This document shows, piece by piece, positions 21,850 to 31,803 of a stretch of DNA of 64,000 nucleotides. Numbering within the stretch: the first letter of the stretch is position 1; every line of letters starts with the position of its first letter. The notes beneath the pieces were generated by a model. That model ran no database searches. It saw only the letters and a program-made list of their open reading frames with translations, and was not told the origin of the DNA. The DNA comes from Forficula auricularia. Its lineage: Eukaryota > Arthropoda > Insecta > Dermaptera > Forficulidae. The translations under genes were made by a program, and so were the position numbers. The stretch is taken from contig JALMQS010000055.1 of assembly GCA_024734495.1 (NCBI GenBank), positions 11,069,340 to 11,133,339 of the forward strand. Reading direction: 5' to 3'.

Positions 21850-24060
21850 ATATATGATATATTTCCTCCCTACCTCTGGGCTGCCTTCCATTATATTCAA
21901 TTAAAATTTCTACCCGTCCGTCTCTCTCCAGAGAAAATTTCGTTGCAAAAAAATATATGATAACTTAGATTTGCTTGAGGAATCTAATATTAATTATATT
22001 TTTCATCGATTGAACTGAATTAATTTTTTTGAATATAATGATTGGTCAAAAATAATGGAAATATCAATTTTTTTATGAAAAAATTCAAAGGCTTTACAAA
22101 TCTATACGTTTCAATGACCCCTGAGTCAAAAAATTGGCTTTTCGAAATATAGTATATGTTGTGTGTATGTGTACGTATCCACTAGATCTCAGAGTCAACA
22201 AATTTTAAATCTTGAATTTTTTTATAAAAATGTATGATCGTAATAAGTACTATTTTTTAAATTGATTAACGAAGCAGGTATTGATATCTGAATCTTTAGT
22301 TGTTATCTGGTGCTTACCATATTCTAGCTAGCGCCGATTTCTCGATCCCCATTTATTTTCTTTCTGACTAATATTGAAATGATCACTTTCTGCGAATTTG
22401 ATAGAGATAAAAAAGTCGGCCAATTTATTGAATTTCATTTTAGTTTCGAGTGAGTCTTTGTGAAGTCAAGTTCATTTCTATTGTTAATTAATTATACAAG
22501 AATATTTCGTATTTTCCAGGGCATCTAACAAAAATAATGTAAGTTCCTAAACTTAAATTAATATTTGTTCCACAAAGAGAAACAAAGAGTTGTCCTCTGC
22601 TTGAGGCAAAAACAAAATCTTTTCAATTAAGTTAATATTTGTTCACTTTATATATTGGGATAATCTAATTACTCAGAAAATAAAACGTTTTTCAATCATT
22701 TATTAAATAGTAATAATTTAATTGTTCTTTATTCTTTAATATTATCCTATTTAATTTGAATTATTCTTCGTCTCAATCAAAACAACAAAACTAACAAGAA
22801 ATGAAAATCTAAATTACAATCTTAAGGTAGTTGTTTCGCGACAATACTAACAGAAAGTTAATGCTAGAGTACCTATATAGAACAGACAATAAGGATTCAT
22901 AATTCAAAAGACCAAAACTTTTTACTGTTTATGTACCACTTCTAGCCAATCCCGTGCTCGTTTGACAAATCTGGCAACACTGTCCGTGCTTGTATATATT
23001 TTTTCATAGAAATGTCAGATAAAGTACATTATAAAGGAAGATTTATAAAACAAAAAGTTCTTAATAAGCGATTGAATGCTGTTGCGACAATGGCTGAAGC
23101 GAATAAACGTCAAAAAACTACTAAAGTTAACCCACTTTTTAGGTTAAATACATGCGTTGTTGCCAGTGTAAATTTTTCATTATACATTTTTCATTATAAA
23201 TTCATTATTATCTCAGAAACTGTGTTGTAACTATGAATTAAAATTTTCTTAAAAAATGTATTAGTTATTGCTTAATGTTGGTTTAGTTTTTTATAACAAT
23301 GATAAGAAGAGTTTCTTAATTATAATTAAATATGTATGTAAACTTTCCGTATGATATTCCGTATAGTGCAATGTCTGAAAAACTCTATCTATGGAATTGA
23401 ATATCTCCGGAACTATATTGTTCATCAATTTCGTTTTGCCACCAATCGATGCACAAGTATTTAAATAATAATTTGTCTAAATTTCAAAAAATCCTAAGAA
23501 AACCCACATGGTGAAACAACTACCATAATTATATAATTTTTCATTTATTTAAATTAACTTTACTAATAAACATTATTTAAATCAAGAGGAGAGACAGACA
23601 GAAAAAATAAAAATTCAATCTTCTATTCTATTGTCAACTTTTCGAATAAACCTTTAATCTTCTTGAGGTCAAAATTTTCGAATATCAGATATTTTGTTGT
23701 TCTTCTTGCAAATATCCAAATAAACAGCACATCATTACAATTTATTATATCGCCAGCTAACAAATCAATCACTATATATTTAATCGAAATTAATTTAGGT
23801 TAATTAATTTAATTGAGGTCTCTTTGAAGTCTGGTGGGTAAACAAAAAGCTGTCTTGCGAATTTGAAGCTTTTTGGTAGGTTTTTATTAGTTCTTTTTTT
23901 GTCTCTTTTGGGGAAGGGGGGTTGTTAACTCTTCTTTCCATTTAGGGATAGGAAAAGCAAGGGTTGGTTTTGAAATTAGGCTGGAATAAGGAAATCTCTG
24001 CGTTACTAAGGTAAATATTTTGTTTATTTTTAAAATATTTTTTCTTTTTTTTAGATAATA
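21850..24060. other. Non-coding stretch
   Basis: AT-rich. The ORF at 23012-23230 (72 aa, lysine-rich) has no recognised domain. 22592-22620 is a fragment of the ribozyme-bearing repeat. No gene is supported. Confidence 0.4.
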
Positions 24061-24765
24061 TGGTTAAAAGGGATAGTCAATCCAGGGTTGGGACTAGAAG
24101 TATAGGTGTTGAAACCAGTGGTGGTATTGTTCTTATGATGATGATTCAGATGGTTATATAGATTATAAGGATATAGGGAAGGATGGTATTAATTTAAATA
24201 AAGTCTGGTCTAGTTAATTCAGATATTAATATGTAGGTTTGCATTCATTTGTAGGATCAGGCATTGATTTGTGGAAGTCTGTCTATTTATTAGTACTTGG
24301 GATTAAAGTCTTCTGGGTCCTATGATTAAATCAATTATAAATTTTGTCAAGTCCTAAAGTCCTAGAATTGTAAAAAAATTTATTTAGTTCTCACAAGCAG
24401 AGATTAGCTGAGGTAGAGAGAGGTCATACCATCCTTGTTAAGGTTTTGACCAGGCTTCCTTAACAACTTTTGGCAAATGCCGGGATGACTAATGCGTCGC
24501 TTGCTCCTGGTATCAGGTTTTTGCACGGAATTTTTAAATTACTTTTTGTCTTTTAATGGAAATCTATGGTCATGTTTTTTGTTAATGAGCATACATTTCT
24601 ATTTTTTTTTTACTTGTTTATTATTTGTTAAATTGTTGTAATTAATTTGTATTGATGTTTGTTAATGCATTGTAGCTAGATTGTATTGATGTTTGGAGGA
24701 CCTAGCCACCGAGGACTTGTGCCTCTAAGCAGGTCGAGGAATAAAGATTTATTTATTTATTTGAA
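24061..24765 (+). other. Possible LINE 3' untranslated region
   Basis: The stretch ends with 'gaggaataaagatttattta' and a (TTTA)n-like run at 24743-24763, the usual shape of a LINE 3' end with a polyadenylation signal. No coding remnant could be read in the preceding 600 bases, so the assignment is weak. Confidence 0.3.
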
Positions 24766-25099
24766 ACGTTGACAAGAGAAACTAAATGTTGTTTGTTATA
24801 ATAAAGACACGTCTTCATTTCATTAACTAGTCTACATATTTACATCTTTTAAAGTGAACCTTTTTTGCTGAGGGGTAACATTTTTCTAGCTTTACGGAAA
24901 TGCATGAGGGAAATATTTAGGTGGTGGGGAAACCTGTAGAGAAGTAGAGAGCTTAAGAATGTCTAAAAAATAAGTATCAAAGATGATTTAGTCTATTTTT
25001 GATAAAGTGATAACGTGAGAACGAAAGACCCCAGAAAGTTCGTTCTGGAGGCGAAATATTTGTATTTCTATAATAGAGAATTGTTTGTTATATTTTGGA

Positions 25100-25857
25100 C
25101 TCTGTTTTTTACTTTACCATACATGGTATGGTCAAGTATTGTAATCGTGCATGAAAAAAGTGTTTTTTTTTCCTTATTTTTTTCAAAATATCTAAAAAAC
25201 GGCTGAAACTATTTCGATTAAAAAAATTGAGCGAAACCATGGCATTTAGGTCTACAAAAAAGCTCTAATAAGTAAACATCGAAAAAATTATATTTTTCGA
25301 GATAATAATTGTTTTGTCAAAATGTCTGTTAGTCTGTGCGTTACCAAATTTGTGTACGAGCTAGCTCAAAAACTAGTGTGAATATCAAAACCAAATTTCA
25401 CACCTAGTTTTGGTCCATTGAGATTAAGAGCTGATTAGATTTTGGTGCATATCGACCCAAAATTAAGGGGGTCGAGGGGGGTTAAAAATTAAAAATCTAG
25501 GTCGTTTGAGCAAACACAACCAAATTTTGTATACATAATCAGTGGAACCCCAGAAGTCTAAAAATGCAAAATCTAACCGCCCAAAATGGGGGGGGAGGGA
25601 TCAAAAAATGAAAATCTTGGCCATTTACCAAACTCAACCAAATTTTGTATACATAATCAATGGGTCCCCAGAAGTCTAAAAATGCAAAAACTAACCGCCC
25701 GAAATGGGGGGGGGGAGGGTCAAAAAATGAAAATCTTGGCCATTTACCAAACTAAACCAAATTTTCTATACATAATCAGTGGAACCCAAGAAGTCTAAAA
25801 ATGCAAAACTAACCGCCCGAAAAGTCGAGAGTGGATGGCCACATCAGAACACGTCAG
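25100..25857 (+). repeat. Repeat family R1, with three internal units of about 118 bases
   Basis: The left end is 'ttactttaccatacatggta' and the right end is about 'ggccacatcagaacacgtca'. Inside, units starting near 25482, 25601 and 25719 repeat 'aaatcttggccatttacc'-like and 'aagtctaaaaatgcaaaa' blocks separated by runs of G. Minus-strand copies are at 31089-31803 and 57851-58566. No protein is encoded; the ORFs at 25586-25994 follow the tandem units. Superfamily unknown. Confidence 0.8.
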
Positions 25858-25859
25858 CT

Positions 25860-26570
25860 TATTTTAATGAAATTGATGTGAGATGGAGAAGGTGCAGAAC
25901 TTTTGTAATTCTTTTTTATGTGTTTTTATTTTGCAATTTTTTTAAACATATTCCAACTCTATATAATAGAATTTGCATGCAATTTTATTATTAGTATTAA
26001 AATAGTTAGCATGTGTTAATAACAAGTAGACGCTATTGATAAACCTCCTACTATCCCTACTTGATGAATAGAAAATTGTTTATTTCGTGTCTGAGCTTGT
26101 TTCAATATCTCCAATGGATATGGACTTGTCTCGACAGGTATCCAGGATTATTATAAAAGTGCCCAACTGTATATTTCGCACCCTTTTCTTTCTATCCCAG
26201 ACTGAGACATTCTATCCCAATTGCATTTCAGAGAATTTATTATTGTTTTAATTTTTATCTTTAATTGTTTTTAAAACATTTTTACTGAAATAGGGAATTA
26301 TTTTTTCGAAATTTCGGTAAATTCTTTTCATTTGCTTTTAAGAAAGGAAAACCTTTATCGAATACATTTTTTTTCTTTAAATAATTATATACAATGAATT
26401 TATTTTTATTAGGTAGATTTTTCAATCAAATAAATAAGAATTAATAGATATTTATTATGGCGTGCTCATTTTAGAAAATCAATTCATACGAAATTTCTTT
26501 ATAATAAAATTAATAATTTATTTTTTCTAATAAAATTTCCTTGCTATGCTTGCAAGCTAAATAAGTAGAA
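25860..26570. other. Non-coding stretch
   Basis: It starts with a short piece resembling the SINE/LINE tail ('aatgaaattgatgtgaga', 25873-25891). The remainder is AT-rich with no gene seen. Confidence 0.4.
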
Positions 26571-26589
26571 GAGGGAAATCCCATTTTAT

Positions 26590-26695
26590 GGGCGGATGCG
26601 GGTCTTAAACAGCTGAAGATTAGAATTTGCGGGGAAGACGTGTGGCTGGAAGCGAGTTCCAGTCTCTGAAGGTCATAGAGATAAACAAATTTATA
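26590..26695 (-). pseudogene. Fragment of a LINE 3' region
   Basis: 'gcgggtcttaaacagctgaa' through 'gttccagtctctgaaggtca' matches the minus-strand LINE 3' end at 62950-63040. The continuing part of that match ('ggcgaaagcgcttgttcga') reappears at 27624, so the fragment is split by about 920 bases of inserted DNA that includes the hammerhead inverted pair. Confidence 0.6.
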
Positions 26696-26961
26696 ATTTT
26701 CTCATTAATTAATATATCAAAGAATAATTAACATATTAACGAAAATTGTTTTGATCACGCTTTTTGAACAAGATATATATCGCGAGACTACTGCGGTTGA
26801 AGCTATTGGAGTCTGCTGAGTCTTAAGTCTGGACCAAGAGAGAAAAAGATATGATCCATTTAGCTATAATCCAACGTCATTTTGCCCGCATGACACTTGG
26901 ATGGATCACCATTCGCGATTGAATCAAATATAGGAAACATATGATTCATAGAGATAAATGT

Positions 26962-27577
26962 ATATTTTGTTTTTCAGAGGATAAGGAACAAAATAAGTGT
27001 TTATTTACGACTTATCAATTGCAACGTTTCGCCACTTTTATTGCAGCTTCTTCAGGCTCTTGATAAATAAAGCTCGAAACACTATTGAATAGTGAAAGTT
27101 GCAAGTGGCAATTCGAGTTGTCAAATACCGCATTTTTAATCATTATTTGAACATCGTTAATAGAAGAGCTTGAAGAGGAATTGAAAAATGAAAAACGCGT
27201 GTGGACAAGGAATTTTTTTTTTGCTGTCCCTTTCCGGCCATTTCAACAATTGTAAGACCGCTTGTTTACAATTGTAAATATTTTTATAATATGTTGACTA
27301 TTTTTGAAATGTTTTAAATTTTACCTAGTGAAATTATAAAAGTTATAATTGTATATTTGTTGATATTGGTGTTTTTGAGTTGTTGATGGTGAAATAGAAA
27401 TGTATTCGAGTGTCTGTATGTGTAATAATGGCAGAGCTTAAAAAATTAACATAGTGTTTAGAGCTTTATTTATCAAGAGCCTGAAGAAACTGCAATAAAA
27501 AGTGGCTAAACGTTGCAATTGATAAGTCGTAAATAAACACTTATTTTGTTTCTCATCCTCTGAAAAACAAAAATTAC
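26962..27577. repeat. Inverted pair of hammerhead-bearing units
   Basis: Left arm about 26962-27080 and right arm about 27452-27577 are reverse complements ('ttttcagaggataaggaacaa', 'gacttatcaattgcaacg' and their complements), separated by about 370 bases of AT-rich sequence. Each arm holds one hammerhead-like motif; the left one is intact (27010-27068), the right one has TAAAC in place of GAAAC. Confidence 0.85.
27010..27068 (-). ncRNA. Hammerhead-ribozyme-like motif, complete core
   Basis: Minus strand: CTGAAGA (27049-27055), stem II GCUGC/GUGGC (five pairs, two of them G-U) with loop AAUAAAA, GAAAC (27026-27030), cleavage triplet GUU (27023-27025). Stem I has an inner GC/GC, an internal loop, and seven perfect pairs UUAUCAA/UUGAUAA. 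Stem III is only ACGU, with no loop, so it would need pairing with a second copy, as in dimeric hammerheads. Core residues fit the consensus CUGANGA...GAAA...NUH. Activity is not shown. Confidence 0.75.
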
Positions 27578-27579
27578 AT

Positions 27580-28530
27580 TAATAAGTTATGGTACTGAAT
27601 CCCAATGATGAAATAGGGATAAAGTTGGCGAAAGCGCTTGTTCGATTGTTTGTTATATTTCGGAAAAATCTAGAAATTGAAAAATAAATAAACAAATAAA
27701 TAAATAATAAATCGAATCTTTTAATGAAAAGCTCAAATTTATAGTAGCTAATATTTAGTACAAAGGATGCTTTGAAAAGCTGAATGTCTCTGATTAATTT
27801 TGGAATTCAAATTCAACTTGTCTTCTGGCAAAAAATTCCCGAATCGTAAAAATTTTCCTGAATCAAACTTTAAAAGTTGAAAAACTTTTCCTCCATTTGA
27901 TATTTTAAATAACACCATACGAAAGCAATAAAAATACTTAGTTTCATTTGAAGGCTTAATGTCTCGATTGAGAGGGCGAGGATTAAATAAACAAGAGGAT
28001 AACATGGCTCTCAGCAGCGACTTATCTTGTGCTCTCGACTATTCTGGTAGGAGGACATCTCTGTTAAGTGGATCAAATTCAATCATTAAAGGAATCCGGT
28101 GGTTCACTTGTCAATACTAACTACCAGGGGAAACAACTATTTAACGCCACCTCACTTCATCAAGTCCCTTTTCTAGCACGATCTATGCAGAAACGATTCC
28201 ATTTGATAGATTCGAAAGGGCATTAAGGTTTGATCATGTCACTAATCGGACGCTTTTCAAATTGAAACTGCTCTAGTTCTTTTAATTAGAAACAATAAAT
28301 AGACCATAGGAAATTAAATAGTAATAAAAAATATTGAGGCTTGTATAGCGCCCTCCACACAACTTTCACTTATCCACTCTTATTAAACGAGAAAAAATTG
28401 TATATATATTTGTTTGTATATATATATATTTATTTATATATTTGTATTGAAAGTAATGGAAGGCAGCCCAGAAGTAGTGAGGAAAGAAAAAATCAACACA
28501 TATAAAATAAGGTGTAATTTATTTTTATTT
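27580..28530. other. Non-coding stretch
   Basis: It includes the second half of the split LINE fragment (about 27615-27640). The ORF at 27748-28005 has no recognised domain. A short piece, 'ggaaggcagcccagaagt' (28457-28474), is the flank of the 29657/48407 ribozyme repeat. Confidence 0.4.
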
Positions 28531-28532
28531 TT

Positions 28533-28790
28533 ATTTTTGTTTTTAATGCAATCGAATGCAAGAAGGGGTGCACCAGTAAAGATGTAGCCCCTATGGATCT
28601 CGAAAGACCCTTGCATTACCGAAGAGAAGGGAAAGTTGATTAAGTGAGAGGGTGTAGACGTAGGTGTCTATGCACCCCGGTTTTGAAGGTTTGAGGATCA
28701 TAGGTGCTGGGAAAGATAGAGGCTGGGAGAGAGTTCCAGTTCCTTGAAGTCATGGGGATATATGTATTCGCGAATGAAGTGGTCCGGCTC
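28533..28790 (-). pseudogene. LINE 3' end, copy 1
   Basis: Minus-strand 3' end of the LINE family at base 1. From 28542 it reads outwards from the tail 'tgcaatcgaatgcaagaagg' through the 3' untranslated region to the last codons. The homologous plus-strand stretch is 37860-38050. Confidence 0.8.
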
Positions 28791-28793
28791 TCC

Positions 28794-29304
28794 TTCTCAA
28801 TGGTCTTGAAGAAGTATTGTGATTGTAAGTTTTTAACATATTTTGTTCTCCCTAAATGTTAGAATTGAATCGACCTTTTTATCAAATTTTAAATTAAAAA
28901 TAATATTGAAATAAAACTTTAATTGAAGGAAAAAGTTACCGAGCATCGCTCAGGTGCCTCCAGATACTCACATATTAATAGCAAACCAGCATTAGAATAA
29001 AATAATCAAAAGTAATATAAAAAGTTAATTTATAATTTACTCAACTGAGCTATAGTGAATACATTTTATTACATCTCAGAAGAGTTTACCTTCTCAAAAA
29101 TCGAGCCCGAGTGCCAAAATTAGTAATTCGGACCAAGTGACTACCCTGTGAAGCGGAGCCTTCTGAGATATTTGTGTGGTGATAAATATTTCACTCAGAA
29201 ATTTAATCTTCATTTGTAAAATTTCGCGGTCTAATGATTTTAAATTTAAACAAAAGCACATGAAATATAGTGCAAATGAATAATGGTGAGTCTTTTTTAA
29301 TTTT
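28794..29304. repeat. About 510-base unit, duplicated at 30134-30645
   Basis: Nearly identical copies at an offset of about 1,340 bases, each followed by a minus-strand LINE 3' end. Both contain a GC hairpin ACCGAGC-ATC-GCTCGGT (30278-30294; slightly altered at 28938), also present at 50925-50941. High similarity points to a recent segmental duplication or to two insertions of one composite element. Confidence 0.85.
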
Positions 29305-29310
29305 TAATTT

Positions 29311-29640
29311 AATTTTTTTTTTAATGCAATAGAATGCCAAGAAGGGGCGAACCAGTAAAGATGCAGCCCCTATGGATCTCGAAAGACCCTTGCGTTACCG
29401 AAGAGAAGGGAAAGTTGATTAAGTGAGAGGTGCTAGGCGTGGGTGGCTATGCACGCTCGGGTTTTGAAAGATTTGAAGATTATAAATGCTGGGAAAGATG
29501 GAGGCTGGGAGAGAGTTCCAGATTCCTTGAAGTCATGGGAATATACGTATTGGCAAATGAAGTGGTCCAGCACTTTTCCAATTTGACCGCGAAAGAGTGT
29601 TGGGAGTCGGCAAAACGTGTGCTACGTGCAAAGGATATTG
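29311..29640 (-). pseudogene. LINE 3' end, copy 2
   Basis: Same family as 28533-28790 but longer, reaching the codons for the final LINE residues ('gaccgcgaaagagtgttggg', 29585). It is joined to a ribozyme-bearing hairpin at 29640. The open frame at 29430-29741 runs antisense through it and is not a gene. Confidence 0.8.
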
Positions 29641-29770
29641 GAATCCTTTCTCCTTTCCTTTCAAACCGACGTTTCGGAGGATTTTTCCCTCCTTCTTCAG
29701 GGTTTCAAAGGAGGGAAAAATCCTCCGAAACGTCGGTTTGAAAGGAAAGGAAGAAGGATTCCAATAAATT
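29641..29770. repeat. Foldback made of two inverted ribozyme-like units
   Basis: About 29645-29692 and 29711-29766 are reverse complements ('aatcctttctcctttcctttc', 'gacgtttcggaggattttt'). The right flank (29800-29890) has the 'ctgggctgccttccatta' segment also found at 21880, 28460 and 48590. Confidence 0.85.
29657..29711 (-). ncRNA. Hammerhead-ribozyme-like motif, complete core, strong stem I
   Basis: Minus strand: stem I 5' arm CCTTTGAAACC (29701-29711), CTGAAGA (29694-29700), stem II GGAGG/CCTCC (29688-29692 with 29676-29680), GAAAC (29671-29675), GTC (29668-29670), stem I 3' arm GGTTTGAAAGG (29657-29667). Stem I pairs at 10 of 11 positions. There is no loop between GAAAC and GTC, so stem III (ACGU) is self-complementary and could only form between two RNA copies. 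All consensus core positions are kept (position 7 is free). Confidence 0.8.
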
Positions 29771-30133
29771 ACACCTTATTTTATATGTGTTAATTTTTTC
29801 TTTCCTCACTACCTCTGGGCTGCCTTCCATTACATTCAATTAAAGTTTCTACCAGTCCGTCTCTCTCCAGAGAAAATTTCGTTGCAAAATATATATTTGT
29901 ATCTTTGTTCTATTTTGAAAACGGGCCTACCGATTTCGATGAAATTCACGGGTTAGGGTGTTTTTGGGTTGACAATTCGATCTGTCACGGTATCATCTCG
30001 GGCTAAATTGTTTTTGATGGGGTTTTTCGTAATCAAATTAATTATTCGCATGTAGAAAAATGCCAATCTTGGAGTTTTAAAAAAGGTTTCTCTTTTACTT
30101 TTGTACCCAGACAATGGGTTGGGTTAATTCATT

Positions 30134-30645
30134 GTTCTCAATGGTCTTGAAGAAGTATTGTGATTGTAGTTTTTAACATATTTTGTTCTCCCTAAGTTAG
30201 AATTGAATCGAACTTTTTATCAGAATTTTAAATTAAAAATAATATTAAAATAAAACTTTTAATTGAAGGAAAAAGTTACCGAGCATCGCTCGGTGCCTCC
30301 AGGTACTCACATATTAATAGCAAACCAGCATTAGAATAAAATAATCAAAAGTAATATAAAAAGTTAATTTATAATTTACTCAACTGAGCTATAGTGAATA
30401 CATTTTATTACATCTCAGAAGAGCTTACCTTCTCAAAAATCGAACCCGAGTGCCAAAATTAGTAATTCGGACCAAGTGACTACCCTGCGAAGCGGAGCCT
30501 TCTGAGATATTTGTGTGGTGATAAATATTTCACTCAAAAATTTAATCTTCATTTGTAAAATTTCGCGGTCTAATGATTTTAAATTTAAACAAAAGCCATG
30601 AAATATAGTGCAAATGAATAATGGTGAGTCTTTTTAATTTTAATT
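30134..30645. repeat. Second copy of the 510-base unit
   Basis: Copy of 28794-29304, with its own hairpin at 30278-30294 and followed by the 3' end of the LINE at 30646-33660. Confidence 0.85.
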
Positions 30646-30991
30646 TAATTATTTTTTTAATGCAATCGAATGCAAGAAGGGGCGAACCAGTAAAGATGCA
30701 GCCCCTATGGATCTCGAAAGACCCTTGCATTACCGAAGAAAAGGGAAAGTTGATTAAGTGAGAGGGTGTAGACGTAGGTGTCTATGCACTCGGGTTTTGA
30801 AGGTTTGAAGATTATAAATGCTGGGAAAGATGGAGGCTGGGAGAGAGTTCCAGTTCCTTGAAGTCATGGGAATATACGTATTGGCAAATGAAGTGGTCCG
30901 GCACTTTTCTAATTTGACCGCGAAAGAGTGCTTTGGGGGGAATTACTGATTTTATCTCATCATAGCACCTGCCGTGATAGTATCCATAAAT

Positions 30992-31088
30992 ACCCTAGTA
31001 GCACAATGTTTCAAACTATACAGTGACTATATAGGGGCTATATAGATTCTCGAAAACTATATAGGCACTATATAGTTTGAAACATTGT
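30992..31088. repeat. Short palindromic insertion inside the LINE
   Basis: CCTAGTAGCACAATGTTTCA at 30993 and its complement at about 31079-31098 form a hairpin whose interior repeats 'ctatatag'. It is adjacent to the R1 copy and, with it, interrupts the LINE. Confidence 0.75.
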
Positions 31089-31803
31089 GCTACTAGGCTA
31101 AGCTGACGTGTTCTGATGTGGCCATCCATTTGAACCATACAGCCTGGTCCCTAAAAATATTTATAATCATGTAGGGGGGGAGGTTAATTTTTGCATTTTT
31201 ATACTTCTGGTGTCACACTGATTATGTATACATAATTTAGTTGAGTTTGGTAAATGGCCAAGATTTTCATTTTTTGACCCTACACCCCCCCCCCATTTTG
31301 GGGGGTTAGTTTTTGCATTTTTAGACATCTAGGGTCCCACTGATTATGTATACAAAATTTGGTTGAGTTTGGTAAAAGAGCCTAGATTTTTAATTTTTAA
31401 CCCTCCCTCCTAATTTCGGGTCGATATGCACCAAAATCTAATCAGCTCTTAATCTCAATGGACCAAAACTACGTGTGAAATTTGGTTTCGATATTCACAC
31501 TAGTTTTTGAGCTAGCTCGTCCACAAAAATTTGGTAACGCACAGACTAACAACCAGACAACCAGACAGACTAACTAACTAACAGACATTTTGAGAAAACA
31601 ATTATTATCTCGAAAAATATAATTTTTTTGATGTTCACTTATTAGAGCTTTATGTAGACCGAAATGCCATGGTTTCGCTCAATTTTTTTAATCAAAATAG
31701 TTTGAGCCATTTTTGAGATATTTCGAAAAAAATAAGGAAAAAAACCACTTTTTCATGCACTATTACAATACTTGACCATACCCTGTATGGTAAAGTAAAA
31801 AGG
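31089..31803 (-). repeat. R1 copy inserted into the LINE
   Basis: Complement of the family at 25100-25857, with two internal units. Its terminal 'tttttactttaccatacag' reading is fused to LINE codons, so an apparent ORF at 31692-32135 changes from RT sequence to repeat sequence after about 31806. Confidence 0.82.

Noticed and set aside
23012..23230. Lysine-rich 72-aa ORF as a small gene
   Set aside because: No recognised domain, splice context or neighbours; length is expected by chance in AT-rich DNA.
25480..25830. CRISPR-like regular repeats
   Set aside because: Whole units repeat, not short repeats with unique spacers, and the genome is eukaryotic.
25586..25994. Repetitive ORFs (PNSTKFCIHNQW-type repeats)
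   Set aside because: They follow the 118-base tandem units of R1; stops appear in other copies.
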